Assembly (NCBI GenBank): GCA_041172365.1
Contig: JBEDKD010000117.1
Coordinates: forward strand, 1-13,682
Length of the DNA stretch: 13,682 nucleotides
Reading direction: 5' to 3'
DNA from: JBEDKD01 sp041172365
GTDB taxonomy: Bacteria; Cyanobacteriota; Cyanobacteriia; Cyanobacteriales; Microcoleaceae
Made by a program: the position numbers and the translations under genes. How positions within the stretch are numbered: position 1 is the stretch's first letter; every line of letters begins with the position of its first letter. Positions 1 through 7,518 of this stretch are shown in pieces. Below the pieces are notes generated by a model. That model saw only the letters and a list, made by a program, of their open reading frames with translations, was not told the origin of the DNA and ran no database searches.

Positions 1-23
1 CCACAACGGGACAACGGCACAGA

Positions 24-72
24 GGAAGACGGAAGAGGGAAGAAGGAAGAAGGAAGAAGGAAGAGGGAAGAA
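24..72. repeat. Heptanucleotide STRR, seven GGAAGAN units
   Basis: Seven consecutive 7-base units GGAAGA followed by A, G or C run without interruption. The third base position class varies only at the last base of each unit. Heptamer short tandemly repeated repetitive (STRR) sequences are a known feature of cyanobacterial intergenic DNA. The strand bias is complete (purines only). Confidence 0.9.
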
Positions 73-74
73 GG

Positions 75-127
75 TTAATAATTGATAATTGTCTCTTGTC
101 AATTATCAATTATTAATTATCAATTAT
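75..127. repeat. AT-only hairpin overlapping CAATTAT heptad repeats
   Basis: Bases 75-91 and 100-116 form a perfect 17-bp inverted repeat around an 8-base loop. The right arm is also the start of four 7-base units (CAATTAT, CAATTAT, TAATTAT, CAATTAT) at 100-127. The hairpin lies just past the stop codon of the minus-strand SDR/CIA30 gene and could end or protect its transcript, but no U-tract follows on the minus strand, so it is not a typical intrinsic terminator. Confidence 0.8.
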
Positions 128-143
128 TGATTCCCAAATATAC

Positions 144-1607
144 CTATTTTAGCTGAGAAAATAAGTCTTTGCCGTCTTTTAATGGTTTGCCATTTTCTCC
201 CTCTTTTACTTCAAATGTCAGATCACAAGCCGTTGGTTCTTCTAATGCTTTTACACATAATTCCGCGATGTCTTCTCGACTTACTTTCCCCTTTATATTA
301 TCCCCTTGCTCAAAAATTAAGGGTTTTCCGCCCGTTTCTTCGGTTAAGGCACAGGGGCGAATAATTGTATAAGGTATTTTACTGGCTCTTACACAGTCTT
401 CTCCTTTTAATTTCCATGTCAATATTCCTCCTAATTGGTCATTCATTCTTACCGCGGGGGGTTCTTCTTCTAGGTTTAATCCTGGTCGTCCGGGGCGTGT
501 TACTCCGGCTGAACTTACCATGATAAATCGAGGTACTTTTTCACTGTTATAGGCTTTAATTGATTCGATTTCTAGTTGAAATATTCCCGCTTCAAATTTG
601 GGGTTTAAGGCTCCGTCATACTCGAATTTACTGTGCATTAATTGAAATGATGTAATGTGAGTCGGATCAAATGGTGCGGCATTTTTGACGGTTTTTGCCC
701 GAATTACTGGGATTAATTGATCAAAGGGAATAATCACTGACATCCAAATATTATAGACGGTATCAAAGGAATAACAATAACCGAGTCCATCCCATTTATC
801 TTCGCTGCGGATAATCAATTTATATCGTTTGCCATCGCCTTTGACTCGTAATTCTATTCCCTGATATTTCCCGATATTTAATGGTGGGGTAAAGTTACGC
901 GATCGCGCTGAGACAAAGCCCCCTGAATTTTGGGTGGAAACATAACCACTAAACAGGGCGGTTTTATTGATTAAACGGATGGAACTTTCACTGACTCCCC
1001 CCATGACAACATCATCTAATGATCCCCAATTTTCTTTAAATTCTGGGGAGGGTTGGGTAAAATCAAAGATTATTTGATCCTGGGCTTTCATTAGGGAATT
1101 TCGAGTCGCGTTGACTAAATTTTTTACCCCCTGATATTCGACTATTTCCGGTACATCTACGACTTCTGGTAGATAAAATTTAATGCCTTGATAATATTTT
1201 TCCCGCGTGGGTGTATCCCCTTCTACGGGTTGAACACGCGTCCCTGTACAACAGATCACCGCGTCAATATCATTAGTAACAAGGGATGTTAGGGTTTCCG
1301 GTATGGTGATATCTCCTTCGACAAATTCGATGTTATTTCCTAACATTTGTTGGGCCCGTTTCAGATCACGCACGAGCGATCGCACTTGATACCCTTTTTC
1401 TAATAAACGACGCACCACTCGTTTACCGACACCACCAGTGGCACCTGCGACTAATATCCGTTTTGGTTTATCCATTTTTGAGTTAATACGAGTCCCTAAA
1501 AGTTGCTGAAACCAAGGTATATTTCCGACAAACGGAATCACCCCAAAATAAGCCAGGGTTTGGAAAAAGCGGCCGGCATCCCATTGAGGGGTTTTATTGT
1601 CTGTCAC
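144..1607 (-). CDS. SDR-type Rossmann protein with inserted CIA30 domain (HCF173-like)
   Basis: A 487-residue protein. Residues 49-165 are an atypical short-chain dehydrogenase/NAD(P)-binding fold with the glycine-rich motif GATGGVGKR at 55-63. Residues about 178-355 are a CIA30 domain (FDFTQPS, DDVVMGGVS, GYCYSFDT). The Rossmann fold resumes at about 360 with FIMVSSAGV, and no YxxxK catalytic pair is evident, so an RNA- or protein-binding role is more likely than catalysis. The same split arrangement occurs in plant HCF173, which is needed for psbA translation; a role in photosystem biogenesis is inferred from that. The GTG start at 1607 has AGAGGA seven bases upstream. The N-terminal 44 residues precede the fold, and an internal Met45 is the alternative start. 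It follows the phytochrome kinase by 26 bp and is probably cotranscribed with it. Confidence 0.85.
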   Translation of the reverse strand: MTDNKTPQWDAGRFFQTLAYFGVIPFVGNIPWFQQLLGTRINSKMDKPKRILVAGATGGVGKRVVRRLLEKGYQVRSLVRDLKRAQQMLGNNIEFVEGDITIPETLTSLVTNDIDAVICCTGTRVQPVEGDTPTREKYYQGIKFYLPEVVDVPEIVEYQGVKNLVNATRNSLMKAQDQIIFDFTQPSPEFKENWGSLDDVVMGGVSESSIRLINKTALFSGYVSTQNSGGFVSARSRNFTPPLNIGKYQGIELRVKGDGKRYKLIIRSEDKWDGLGYCYSFDTVYNIWMSVIIPFDQLIPVIRAKTVKNAAPFDPTHITSFQLMHSKFEYDGALNPKFEAGIFQLEIESIKAYNSEKVPRFIMVSSAGVTRPGRPGLNLEEEPPAVRMNDQLGGILTWKLKGEDCVRASKIPYTIIRPCALTEETGGKPLIFEQGDNIKGKVSREDIAELCVKALEEPTACDLTFEVKEGENGKPLKDGKDLFSQLK

Positions 1608-1633
1608 TGTTGTTTCCTCTATTTGATTTGGGG

Positions 1634-4135
1634 TTATTTTAGTTGAGTTTGACGGAGGGGAATTTTAATGATAAATTCGGTTCCTTCTCCTTGGGTAGAG
1701 TTGACATCTAAACATCCGTGATGTTTATCTACTATTATATCATAACTAATTGTTAGTCCTATTCCTGTGCCTTTCCCCGCGGGTTTTGTGGTATAAAAAT
1801 GACCGAATATTAACTTTTTGACTTCTTCTGTCATCCCAATGCCATTATCCGCGATGCGAATGATTACTGTTTTTCTGTCGGGGGTGAGTTCGGTGATAAT
1901 TCGTAAAATACCTTTCTTTTTTTGGGTGGGTTCCTTCTCCTGGGATTCTTCGATCGCGTCGATCGCGTTGCTTAAAATATTCATAAAAACCTGATTTAAT
2001 TGACCCACATAACATTCCACTAAGGGGAGATTACCATAGGATTTTATAATTTCTATGGAAGCGCGATCGGGCTTCGGTTTAAAACGATTACTTAAAATTA
2101 ATAAGGTACTATCAATCCCTTCATGAATATCAGCTTCCTTTAAGTCGGCTTCATCTATTCGGGAAAAAGTGCGTAAAGATTGAACTAGAGTAATAATGCG
2201 TTCAGCACCCAATTTAATCGAACCTAATACTTTGGGTAAATCTTCTCGCACAAACTCGAAATCCATCGCGTCGATTTCTTCTTCAATTTCTGGAGTGTTT
2301 TCGCTATAATACCCCTGATAAATTGTATTAACCAAAGTCAGAAGGTTTTTAGTGTATTCTTCAGCATGAGTCAAATTACCATAAATAAAATTAATTGGGT
2401 TATTAATTTCATGGGCTATACCCGCAATTAATTGCCCTAAACTTGACATTTTTTCACTATTTACCAGTTGAGTTTGCATTCTTTGAAGTTCTTGTAACGC
2501 TTTTTCTAACTGGATCGCTTTCTCTCGTTCGCTTGATTCTGATTGCTGTAATGCTTTATTTAATTTTGCTAATTCATCCCCTTGACGGAGGACTATATTC
2601 ACCAGAGAATTTCTCAGTTGAACGGCTCCCTCAAGTTCATATTCTTTCCAGGGTAATGATTGACAACAAACGGTTTCTTTCCACTGTTCAAAAGAACGAC
2701 GGGGACAGAGACGATAACCGGTTTTATTTTCCGTTTCTACTACTTCAAATGCTTCCTCTGGATTTCCTGCCCAATGGACTGTTTGCACAACTTCAGGGCG
2801 AAACCATAATATATATTTAATGCTGCTTTCGGAAATTGAAACGGCTAATAAACCACTCGCGACATCTTTAAATTTCTGAGCGGCTGGATAATGTTTACTC
2901 AATGAATCCGTCGAAAAAATGATATTTTTATTATGCTGATCAAGCCAAGATACTATTTCTTTTATCTCGGATAAATCTGGTGTTTTACCGATGATATGGT
3001 ACGGTTCTTCACTGCCAATTACCGCGGCACCTTGAGCACTCACTATATCTAATAAATTTGGTTTATAATTTACTAATTTTGATAAGTCTTCGGCAGATAA
3101 AAACGCTAAACTTTCGAGAAATTTAGCTTGGTTTCCTTTTATTTTTAGACGATATTCATAGTCTTCATTGTCTTCTTTTGTTAACAGTTCAAAAGACATA
3201 ACTTGTCCCAGAAATTCACAAGCTTCTCGGATTTCATAAGGGACATATTTTGGGCTATAGTGATGACAAGCTATTAATCCCCATAGTTGCTGATTTTTTA
3301 GCACCGAAATAGACATGGACGCGGTGACACCCATGTTTTTTAAATACTCAATATGACAAGGAGAAACGCTTCTTAAAAAAGAAAAACTTAAATCTATTAC
3401 GCGATCGGTAATAGGATTTTTGGCGGGTACAATTTCGATGGGTTCATCATTGACATCGGGTATTAATCGCAACCAATTATGACAATAGAGTGATCTCGCT
3501 TGGGGAGGAATATCTGTCATGGGATAGTGTAATCCTAAAAAAGACTCCAATCCTTCTTGACTCTCTTCTGCAATAACCGCTCCATGTCCATCTTGATCAA
3601 ATTTATACAGCATCACGCGATTAAACCCTGTAATGGCGCGGATTTCTCTGACAATAATTTGACATAAGTGATCGAAGTCTGATGCACTTTGTAAAGAGGT
3701 CGCGGAGTTCCTGATACTATGATAAAAACTGACAAATTTGAAGGAGTCTGTTATGGGAATTTCTGGCTCAATTTCTAGGATTAATACACCATCTTTTCGA
3801 TGAAACATCGCGTCAAATACACGGGGGGTATAAATATTTCCTAATTCGATTTTGATGGGATTCTCGGATTTTAAATTTTGAGCGTTTAAAGATTTGGTGA
3901 ATTTCTTAAAATTTTCAACGGAGATAAATTTACTCAGATTCGTATTAATAAAACTGCTGGGATGTAAGCCAAATAAGGGAAAAGTATTGTTACTGACTTG
4001 GATGATTTTTAGTTCCGGTTCCTGCAGGACAAATAATACTCCATGAGACTGTATCTGAGCGCGTAGATGAATGGCCTCTTTCTCAAAACTGGTCAAGTCA
4101 ATTTCTTTTCCTGTCATGGTTTTGCTCTTCGTCAT
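1634..4135 (-). CDS. Phytochrome-type sensor histidine kinase (PAS-GAF-PHY-HisKA-HATPase)
   Basis: An 833-residue red/far-red light sensor kinase, predicted soluble with no membrane segment. PAS-like domain about 20-125, GAF 148-315, PHY 330-510, coiled coil 520-560, HisKA from 562, HATPase to 826. Cys260 in SPCHIEYLKNMG matches the bilin-attachment cysteine of Cph1, and the following His261 is kept. DIP of the chromophore pocket is at 208-210. The PHY tongue motif PRRSF is at 478-482. The phospho-acceptor is His575 in GIAHEINNP; the N box includes Asn723, the G1 box is DNGIGM at 763-768 and the G2 box GKGTGIGL at 787-794. The N-terminal Cys used by bacteriophytochromes is absent, so phycocyanobilin binding is inferred. 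No receiver domain or response regulator gene is adjacent. Met7 (4117) is a strong alternative start because GAAGAG lies seven bases before it, while Met1 has no visible ribosome site. Confidence 0.93.
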   Translation of the reverse strand: MTKSKTMTGKEIDLTSFEKEAIHLRAQIQSHGVLFVLQEPELKIIQVSNNTFPLFGLHPSSFINTNLSKFISVENFKKFTKSLNAQNLKSENPIKIELGNIYTPRVFDAMFHRKDGVLILEIEPEIPITDSFKFVSFYHSIRNSATSLQSASDFDHLCQIIVREIRAITGFNRVMLYKFDQDGHGAVIAEESQEGLESFLGLHYPMTDIPPQARSLYCHNWLRLIPDVNDEPIEIVPAKNPITDRVIDLSFSFLRSVSPCHIEYLKNMGVTASMSISVLKNQQLWGLIACHHYSPKYVPYEIREACEFLGQVMSFELLTKEDNEDYEYRLKIKGNQAKFLESLAFLSAEDLSKLVNYKPNLLDIVSAQGAAVIGSEEPYHIIGKTPDLSEIKEIVSWLDQHNKNIIFSTDSLSKHYPAAQKFKDVASGLLAVSISESSIKYILWFRPEVVQTVHWAGNPEEAFEVVETENKTGYRLCPRRSFEQWKETVCCQSLPWKEYELEGAVQLRNSLVNIVLRQGDELAKLNKALQQSESSEREKAIQLEKALQELQRMQTQLVNSEKMSSLGQLIAGIAHEINNPINFIYGNLTHAEEYTKNLLTLVNTIYQGYYSENTPEIEEEIDAMDFEFVREDLPKVLGSIKLGAERIITLVQSLRTFSRIDEADLKEADIHEGIDSTLLILSNRFKPKPDRASIEIIKSYGNLPLVECYVGQLNQVFMNILSNAIDAIEESQEKEPTQKKKGILRIITELTPDRKTVIIRIADNGIGMTEEVKKLIFGHFYTTKPAGKGTGIGLTISYDIIVDKHHGCLDVNSTQGEGTEFIIKIPLRQTQLK

Positions 4136-4534
4136 ATTCGGATATGTGGGTCAAATTGTAATGAATTTATCGAAAATGCAATGTTTTCCTGATGGAACTT
4201 ACAGAGATAATATTTATTGATGTTAAGGGGGACAGACAAAGCTTTTTGGGGATGACTGTTTGCCTTAACTGGGAATAACTCACCATTTTTCATTATACCC
4301 CTTTTTTTCATAAATTATGAGCCAGAATGATTTTTTTCTCAGAATTTTAACAAATCTTCATAGCTGATCCTTGGGGCTCTGTGGACTGGGGGGTATCACC
4401 ATCAAGACGCGATCGAGTAATCTCGATATTGAGGGCGCGGGTAGTGTTCGGGATGATTTTGTCCGAATCGTGGCAAAATTCTCTAAATTCTGTTAAACTT
4501 GAGAAACGGACAGCAGAGGTTTGAGGTTTAATAA
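4136..4534. other. Non-coding gap between divergent genes
   Basis: This 399-base gap separates the phytochrome gene (minus) from the small membrane protein (plus), so it must hold the promoters of both. I see no coding sequence, RNA gene or large repeat. Only small inverted repeats are present, such as ATCGAG-TAAT-CTCGAT at 4412-4427 next to a HIP1-derived CGATCG. Confidence 0.6.
4155..4181 (-). promoter_or_regulatory. Candidate promoter of the phytochrome gene
   Basis: On the minus strand TTGCAT (4181-4176) and TACAAT (4160-4155) are separated by 15 bases and lie about 20-45 bases upstream of the start codon. The -10 matches five of six consensus bases; the spacer is one or two bases short of ideal. 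Confidence 0.3.
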
Positions 4535-4888
4535 ATGTTCGATTTTGCTTCGATTATTGAGTTTTCCCATCACTATTGTATTAGTATTTGTGCGGTTCTT
4601 GTCCCTCTGAATTTACTGGCTACATTACAAACCATGATTTTAACGGGATGGGAGAAATCTTTTGTCTCGATTCGTTGGGTAAGTAGCATCGCGATTTTTC
4701 TAGCTTTGTTGTTGGTATTTCATGTATGGACTTGGTTTATTATTGGGGTGGTGATGACTCCGACTTATATTTTGTTGTGTTTGGGGAGTGTTTGTTTAAT
4801 CATTAATGCTTGGGCGATCGCGCATTCTGAGAGTATGAAGCAAATTTTACATCAGGGGGTATTAATCGTCGTAGGAAATCGAGCCTAA
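4535..4888 (+). CDS. Small conserved cyanobacterial membrane protein of unknown function
   Basis: A 117-residue protein with three likely membrane segments at about 14-36, 47-68 and 70-95, a short basic/polar loop around 37-46 (TGWEKSF) and a soluble tail of about 20 residues. There is no signal peptide cleavage site and no recognisable catalytic motif. The N-terminal stretch EFSHHYCISICA-LVPLNLLATLQT resembles a family of uncharacterised cyanobacterial proteins; I am recalling the look of the family, not a search result. The ATG has GAGG (4523-4526) eight bases upstream. An exact HIP1 site falls inside the gene at 4814-4821. It is a lone gene, convergent with the Hpt gene, and is followed seven bases after its stop by a long stem-loop. 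Confidence 0.75.
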   Translation: MFDFASIIEFSHHYCISICAVLVPLNLLATLQTMILTGWEKSFVSIRWVSSIAIFLALLLVFHVWTWFIIGVVMTPTYILLCLGSVCLIINAWAIAHSESMKQILHQGVLIVVGNRA

Positions 4889-4894
4889 TTCGTC

Positions 4895-4937
4895 AGGGTA
4901 TAGGATTTAGTAATAAAATCACTAAATTCTATACCCT
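4895..4937 (+). terminator. 17-bp stem-loop after the membrane-protein gene
   Basis: Arms 4895-4911 and 4921-4937 pair over 17 positions with a single G/A difference (a G-U pair in one RNA strand) around a 9-base loop. It begins six bases after the stop codon. No T-run follows, so it may be an mRNA 3'-end stabiliser or a weak terminator. Confidence 0.5.
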
Positions 4938-4963
4938 AGTCGGGGTAAACTCAGGAAGAAAAA

Positions 4964-5055
4964 TTAAATAACTTGACTATTTCTTTGGTAGTTTCGCCCA
5001 TCATGGAAAGCAGGCAAGATACCTACAGGGTATTAATTTTTCATTCCTTCCTAAC
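4964..5055 (+). repeat. Dispersed intergenic repeat, copy 1
   Basis: This ~90-base stretch matches the reverse complement of 7416-7509 nearly end to end, sharing ACTTGACTATT, GGTAGTTTCGCCCA, AAAGCAGGCAAGAT and TTAATTTTTCATTCC, with a few substitutions and a short indel after CGCCCA. In this copy the inner hairpin is decayed (GCAGGCAAGATACCTAC). Confidence 0.85.
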
Positions 5056-5078
5056 AGAGTCCGAGGGAGAAAACAGCA

Positions 5079-5933
5079 CTATTTTGCCTCATAATCTTGA
5101 CAAGTTTCTCCTTCTGGTCCTTGAGGATGGACGGCACAATTTAGCACAAATCCCCCATCGTTTCGCCCGTAATAATAATGACATCCGATGCAAGTTTTGG
5201 GGCGTTCGATCGCGTGAGAGAAGGGATTATCTAAATCGGAAAAGAGACTAAAGGTGCGTTGGGTTTGCACAAATCCAATAATGCCCCCCGCGTTTTGTAT
5301 CGCGAGCCGAATATTTTGTAAAGGTATATGATCAGGTAACTGAACTTCTAGGGAAAATAGTTGCGTTTGTTGATCGTAATGTTGACGAGTGATGGTTCCC
5401 GATAAGAGATTCATTTGATGGACGATCGCGGTTCTAAATCGTCGCAAAGATTGAGAGTAACCACACAAAATATATGTATAATCATCCGCGGACACTCGCA
5501 GATTAATACGGAGAGGAATTAATCGGCTTAAATGGGAATTTAATTCTGTTAAACTGGGTTCTATTGCCTCCAGAATTTGATGAGCTTTTTCCTCATTTAA
5601 ACCGAAAGATTGAGACACTTGATTAATGAGAGAGACGAGACTATTAAACACTTTTAGCAATAAAGATTCTAGTTCACTATCAAGGACAATAGGACACTCT
5701 CGTAGTAATTTGAAACAGTCTTCTAAAAAACGTGCGACTCGATAAATCGGATTCAATCCTAGCATCGCGGCGCCTCCTTTAATGGAATGAACTGAGCGGA
5801 TCATTTGATTGAGTTCTTCTTGGTTTTCTGAGTTCATTTCGCCATGAATTAAAACTCTTTCAATGGTACTAAGATCCTCTTTTGTTTCTTCTAAAAAAAA
5901 ACCAATAATGCGTTGCAATTGTTCTGGCAGCAT
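5079..5933 (-). CDS. Hpt-domain phosphotransfer protein with C-terminal four-cysteine motif
   Basis: A 284-residue soluble protein. Residues 1-125 form an Hpt domain; the phospho-accepting histidine is His49 in VHSIKGGAAMLGL, the usual Hpt signature. Residues about 140-235 form a second, unrecognised alpha/beta-looking region. The C-terminus has Cys248, Cys251, Cys266 and Cys278 in a CxxC...CAVHPxGPEG...C pattern, a small metal-binding-like motif I have seen at the ends of several cyanobacterial proteins; metal binding is inferred. Hpt proteins relay phosphate between hybrid kinases and response regulators, but no receiver-domain gene is nearby, so the partner is unknown. AGGAAG lies ten bases before the ATG. 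It is downstream of the DMT transporter on the same strand with a 204-base gap, which suggests its own promoter. Confidence 0.88.
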   Translation of the reverse strand: MLPEQLQRIIGFFLEETKEDLSTIERVLIHGEMNSENQEELNQMIRSVHSIKGGAAMLGLNPIYRVARFLEDCFKLLRECPIVLDSELESLLLKVFNSLVSLINQVSQSFGLNEEKAHQILEAIEPSLTELNSHLSRLIPLRINLRVSADDYTYILCGYSQSLRRFRTAIVHQMNLLSGTITRQHYDQQTQLFSLEVQLPDHIPLQNIRLAIQNAGGIIGFVQTQRTFSLFSDLDNPFSHAIERPKTCIGCHYYYGRNDGGFVLNCAVHPQGPEGETCQDYEAK

Positions 5934-6137
5934 AATCTTTTATCTTCCTATAATTGTTTTAAAGTTCTCTCACTGACAAGAAATGTCCCCTTGGGCTAGT
6001 GAGGGATTGTTTTTCGTCTCTATCGGGGGAGTAAGGCCTCCGGCTTGTGTTTTAACATGATACTGATCATTTTACTTTCTCTCGACTGGAGATGTGCATA
6101 TTTTGTCGGACTTTTTATAATCATTGTAACAAACCGA

Positions 6138-7058
6138 TCACATTTTGTCTGTTTGGGGTTTTAAGGCTACGATCGCGATACCCAGAAGTAACAGGGGTGC
6201 GCCGACTAATACCATTGGGGAAGGTATTTCCCTAAATAAGAGATATCCTAAGAAACTCGCGCCAAGGGGTTCAAAAAGAATGGCAAGTGTTACCAATGTG
6301 GGTGAGAGCCAGCGCATTGCCCAATTAAAGCTAGTATGGCCGATCATTTGCGGGATTAGCGCGGTTAATAAAATATAAATATAGACAATAAATGGATAAC
6401 CGGTATAAGGGGTTTGGCACAGAAAGGGAAGGGGAAGAAGAACGATCGCGGCACTACTATAGGCGATCGTGATGTAACCACTAATGCTAAAACCTTGACG
6501 TTGTGCTTCTCTTCCTAAAAGCAGGTAAAAACTCACAGCCACCGACGCGATTAAGGCTAAAATATCCCCGAAAATTTGTTGATTTCCTACTTTTGATGTG
6601 TCAAAATCGCTTAAGCCGATCACCATTGCTCCCAAGAGCGCGATCGTGATTCCTATGATCTGACGTGAGCTAATTTTTTCCCCAAACCACCACCAGGAAA
6701 TTAAGGCAACCCAAACGGGATTTGTTGTGACAAGGGTTGTCGATGCCGCGATCGTTGTATAAGATAAAGAGGTAATCCATAAAGCAAAATGAAACGCGAG
6801 ACTAATTCCGGCTAAAATTGCATAAATAATGGCATTTTTTTGCAGTTTATCCCATTCAATCTTACGCCAAGAAGGAACTAAAATTAACGCGGCTAAGGTG
6901 AGACGAGACGCGGCTAATACTAAACTAAATCCTAGGGTTTTTAGTCCCGCGGCTTCATTGGCTAATCGAATTAATATCGACGCGGTGGCAATGCTGAAAA
7001 TCCCTATCGTTAAAATAATGATGACTCGCGATCGTGTCGGTTTCTCGGAAAATATCAT
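6138..7058 (-). CDS. DMT-superfamily transporter, EamA family
   Basis: A 306-residue inner-membrane protein with about ten hydrophobic segments arranged as two EamA repeats (roughly 12-148 and 160-300). The second half carries FEPLGASFLGYLLFxE and the first NPVWVALISWWWFGE, both matching the conserved end-of-repeat pattern of drug/metabolite transporters. The substrate cannot be read from sequence; relatives export amino acids and other small metabolites. The ATG at 7058 lacks a clear ribosome site (GTTTTTCCC precedes it). CGCG occurs 13 times within the gene. The 5' leader contains a row of four hairpin repeats (7119-7260). Confidence 0.9.
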   Translation of the reverse strand: MIFSEKPTRSRVIIILTIGIFSIATASILIRLANEAAGLKTLGFSLVLAASRLTLAALILVPSWRKIEWDKLQKNAIIYAILAGISLAFHFALWITSLSYTTIAASTTLVTTNPVWVALISWWWFGEKISSRQIIGITIALLGAMVIGLSDFDTSKVGNQQIFGDILALIASVAVSFYLLLGREAQRQGFSISGYITIAYSSAAIVLLPLPFLCQTPYTGYPFIVYIYILLTALIPQMIGHTSFNWAMRWLSPTLVTLAILFEPLGASFLGYLLFREIPSPMVLVGAPLLLLGIAIVALKPQTDKM

Positions 7059-7118
7059 GGGAAAAACACTTTTTTTACTCTAATATAGTGCGTAATCATG
7101 ATTTGTACAATTAACGTA

Positions 7119-7143
7119 GGGGCAATCCCCCCGTGGTTGCCCC
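7119..7143. repeat. GGGGCAA/TTGCCCC hairpin
   Basis: A 7-bp perfect stem (7119-7125 with 7137-7143) around an 11-base loop, directly preceding the 39-bp tandem repeats and sharing their stem/loop geometry. Confidence 0.75.
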
Positions 7144-7144
7144 G

Positions 7145-7260
7145 ATTGATCAGGGGTAGGCACAGGGGCACTACCCCGACAAAATTGATCAGGGGTAGGC
7201 ACAGGGGCACTACCCCGACAAAATTGCTCAGGGTAGGCACGAGAGCACTACCTCTACAAA
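7145..7260. repeat. 39-bp tandem repeat, three units
   Basis: Units at 7145-7183 and 7184-7222 are identical; the third (7223-7260) is 38 bases and diverged. Each unit holds a GGGGTAG...CTACCCC stem of 7 bp with an 11-base loop, weakened in unit 3. Because 39 is a multiple of three, the repeat keeps a reading frame open on both strands, but the products are simple repeats with no family resemblance and I do not call them genes. Confidence 0.92.
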
Positions 7261-7313
7261 TCTGTATCAATGATTTAGACTTGCTATATGATATCATTGA
7301 GGTTAAAGTTCAG

Positions 7314-7386
7314 AAAAAAAGCGGTTGCATCGGAGATAAAAATTTAGCCTGAGCCACAATTTTGATCTGATACATCCGCTTTTTAT
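7314..7386 (-). terminator. Terminator-like imperfect inverted repeat
   Basis: On the minus strand AAAAAGCGGATGTATC (7385-7370) pairs with a stretch around 7318-7333, with two mismatches and a loop of about 35 bases, ending in CCGCTTTTTTT. It lies between the RTX gene and the DMT gene, both minus-strand, and could end RTX transcription. On the plus strand the right arm also ends in TTTTT. The loop is long for an intrinsic terminator. Confidence 0.35.
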
Positions 7387-7415
7387 CTGCCATGAATTTT
7401 GGCAAAACCTACACT

Positions 7416-7509
7416 TAGGAATGAAAAATTAATGAAGTAGTGCAGGCATCTTGCCTGCTTTCGGACATTTATGGGCGAAACTACCAACCCAATAGTCAAG
7501 TTATTAAAT
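7416..7509 (-). repeat. Dispersed intergenic repeat, copy 2
   Basis: Inverted copy of the repeat at 4964-5055. It keeps an intact inner hairpin, GCAGGC-ATCTT-GCCTGC at 7442-7458. It starts about ten bases after the RTX stop codon, on the same strand as that gene, just as copy 1 follows a plus-strand gene. Confidence 0.85.
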
Positions 7510-7518
7510 TTCCATTCC

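Noticed and set aside
4136..4534. Riboswitch or small RNA in the phytochrome upstream gap
   Set aside because: Only short scattered inverted repeats; no recognisable conserved fold.
4973..5251. Plus-strand frame over the dispersed repeat and the 3' end of the Hpt gene
   Set aside because: It is translated repeat followed by antisense of a real gene, with no family resemblance.
7055..7352. Open frames on both strands across the 39-bp tandem repeats
   Set aside because: They stay open only because 39 is divisible by three; the products are simple repeats, lack ribosome sites and overlap the transporter gene start.
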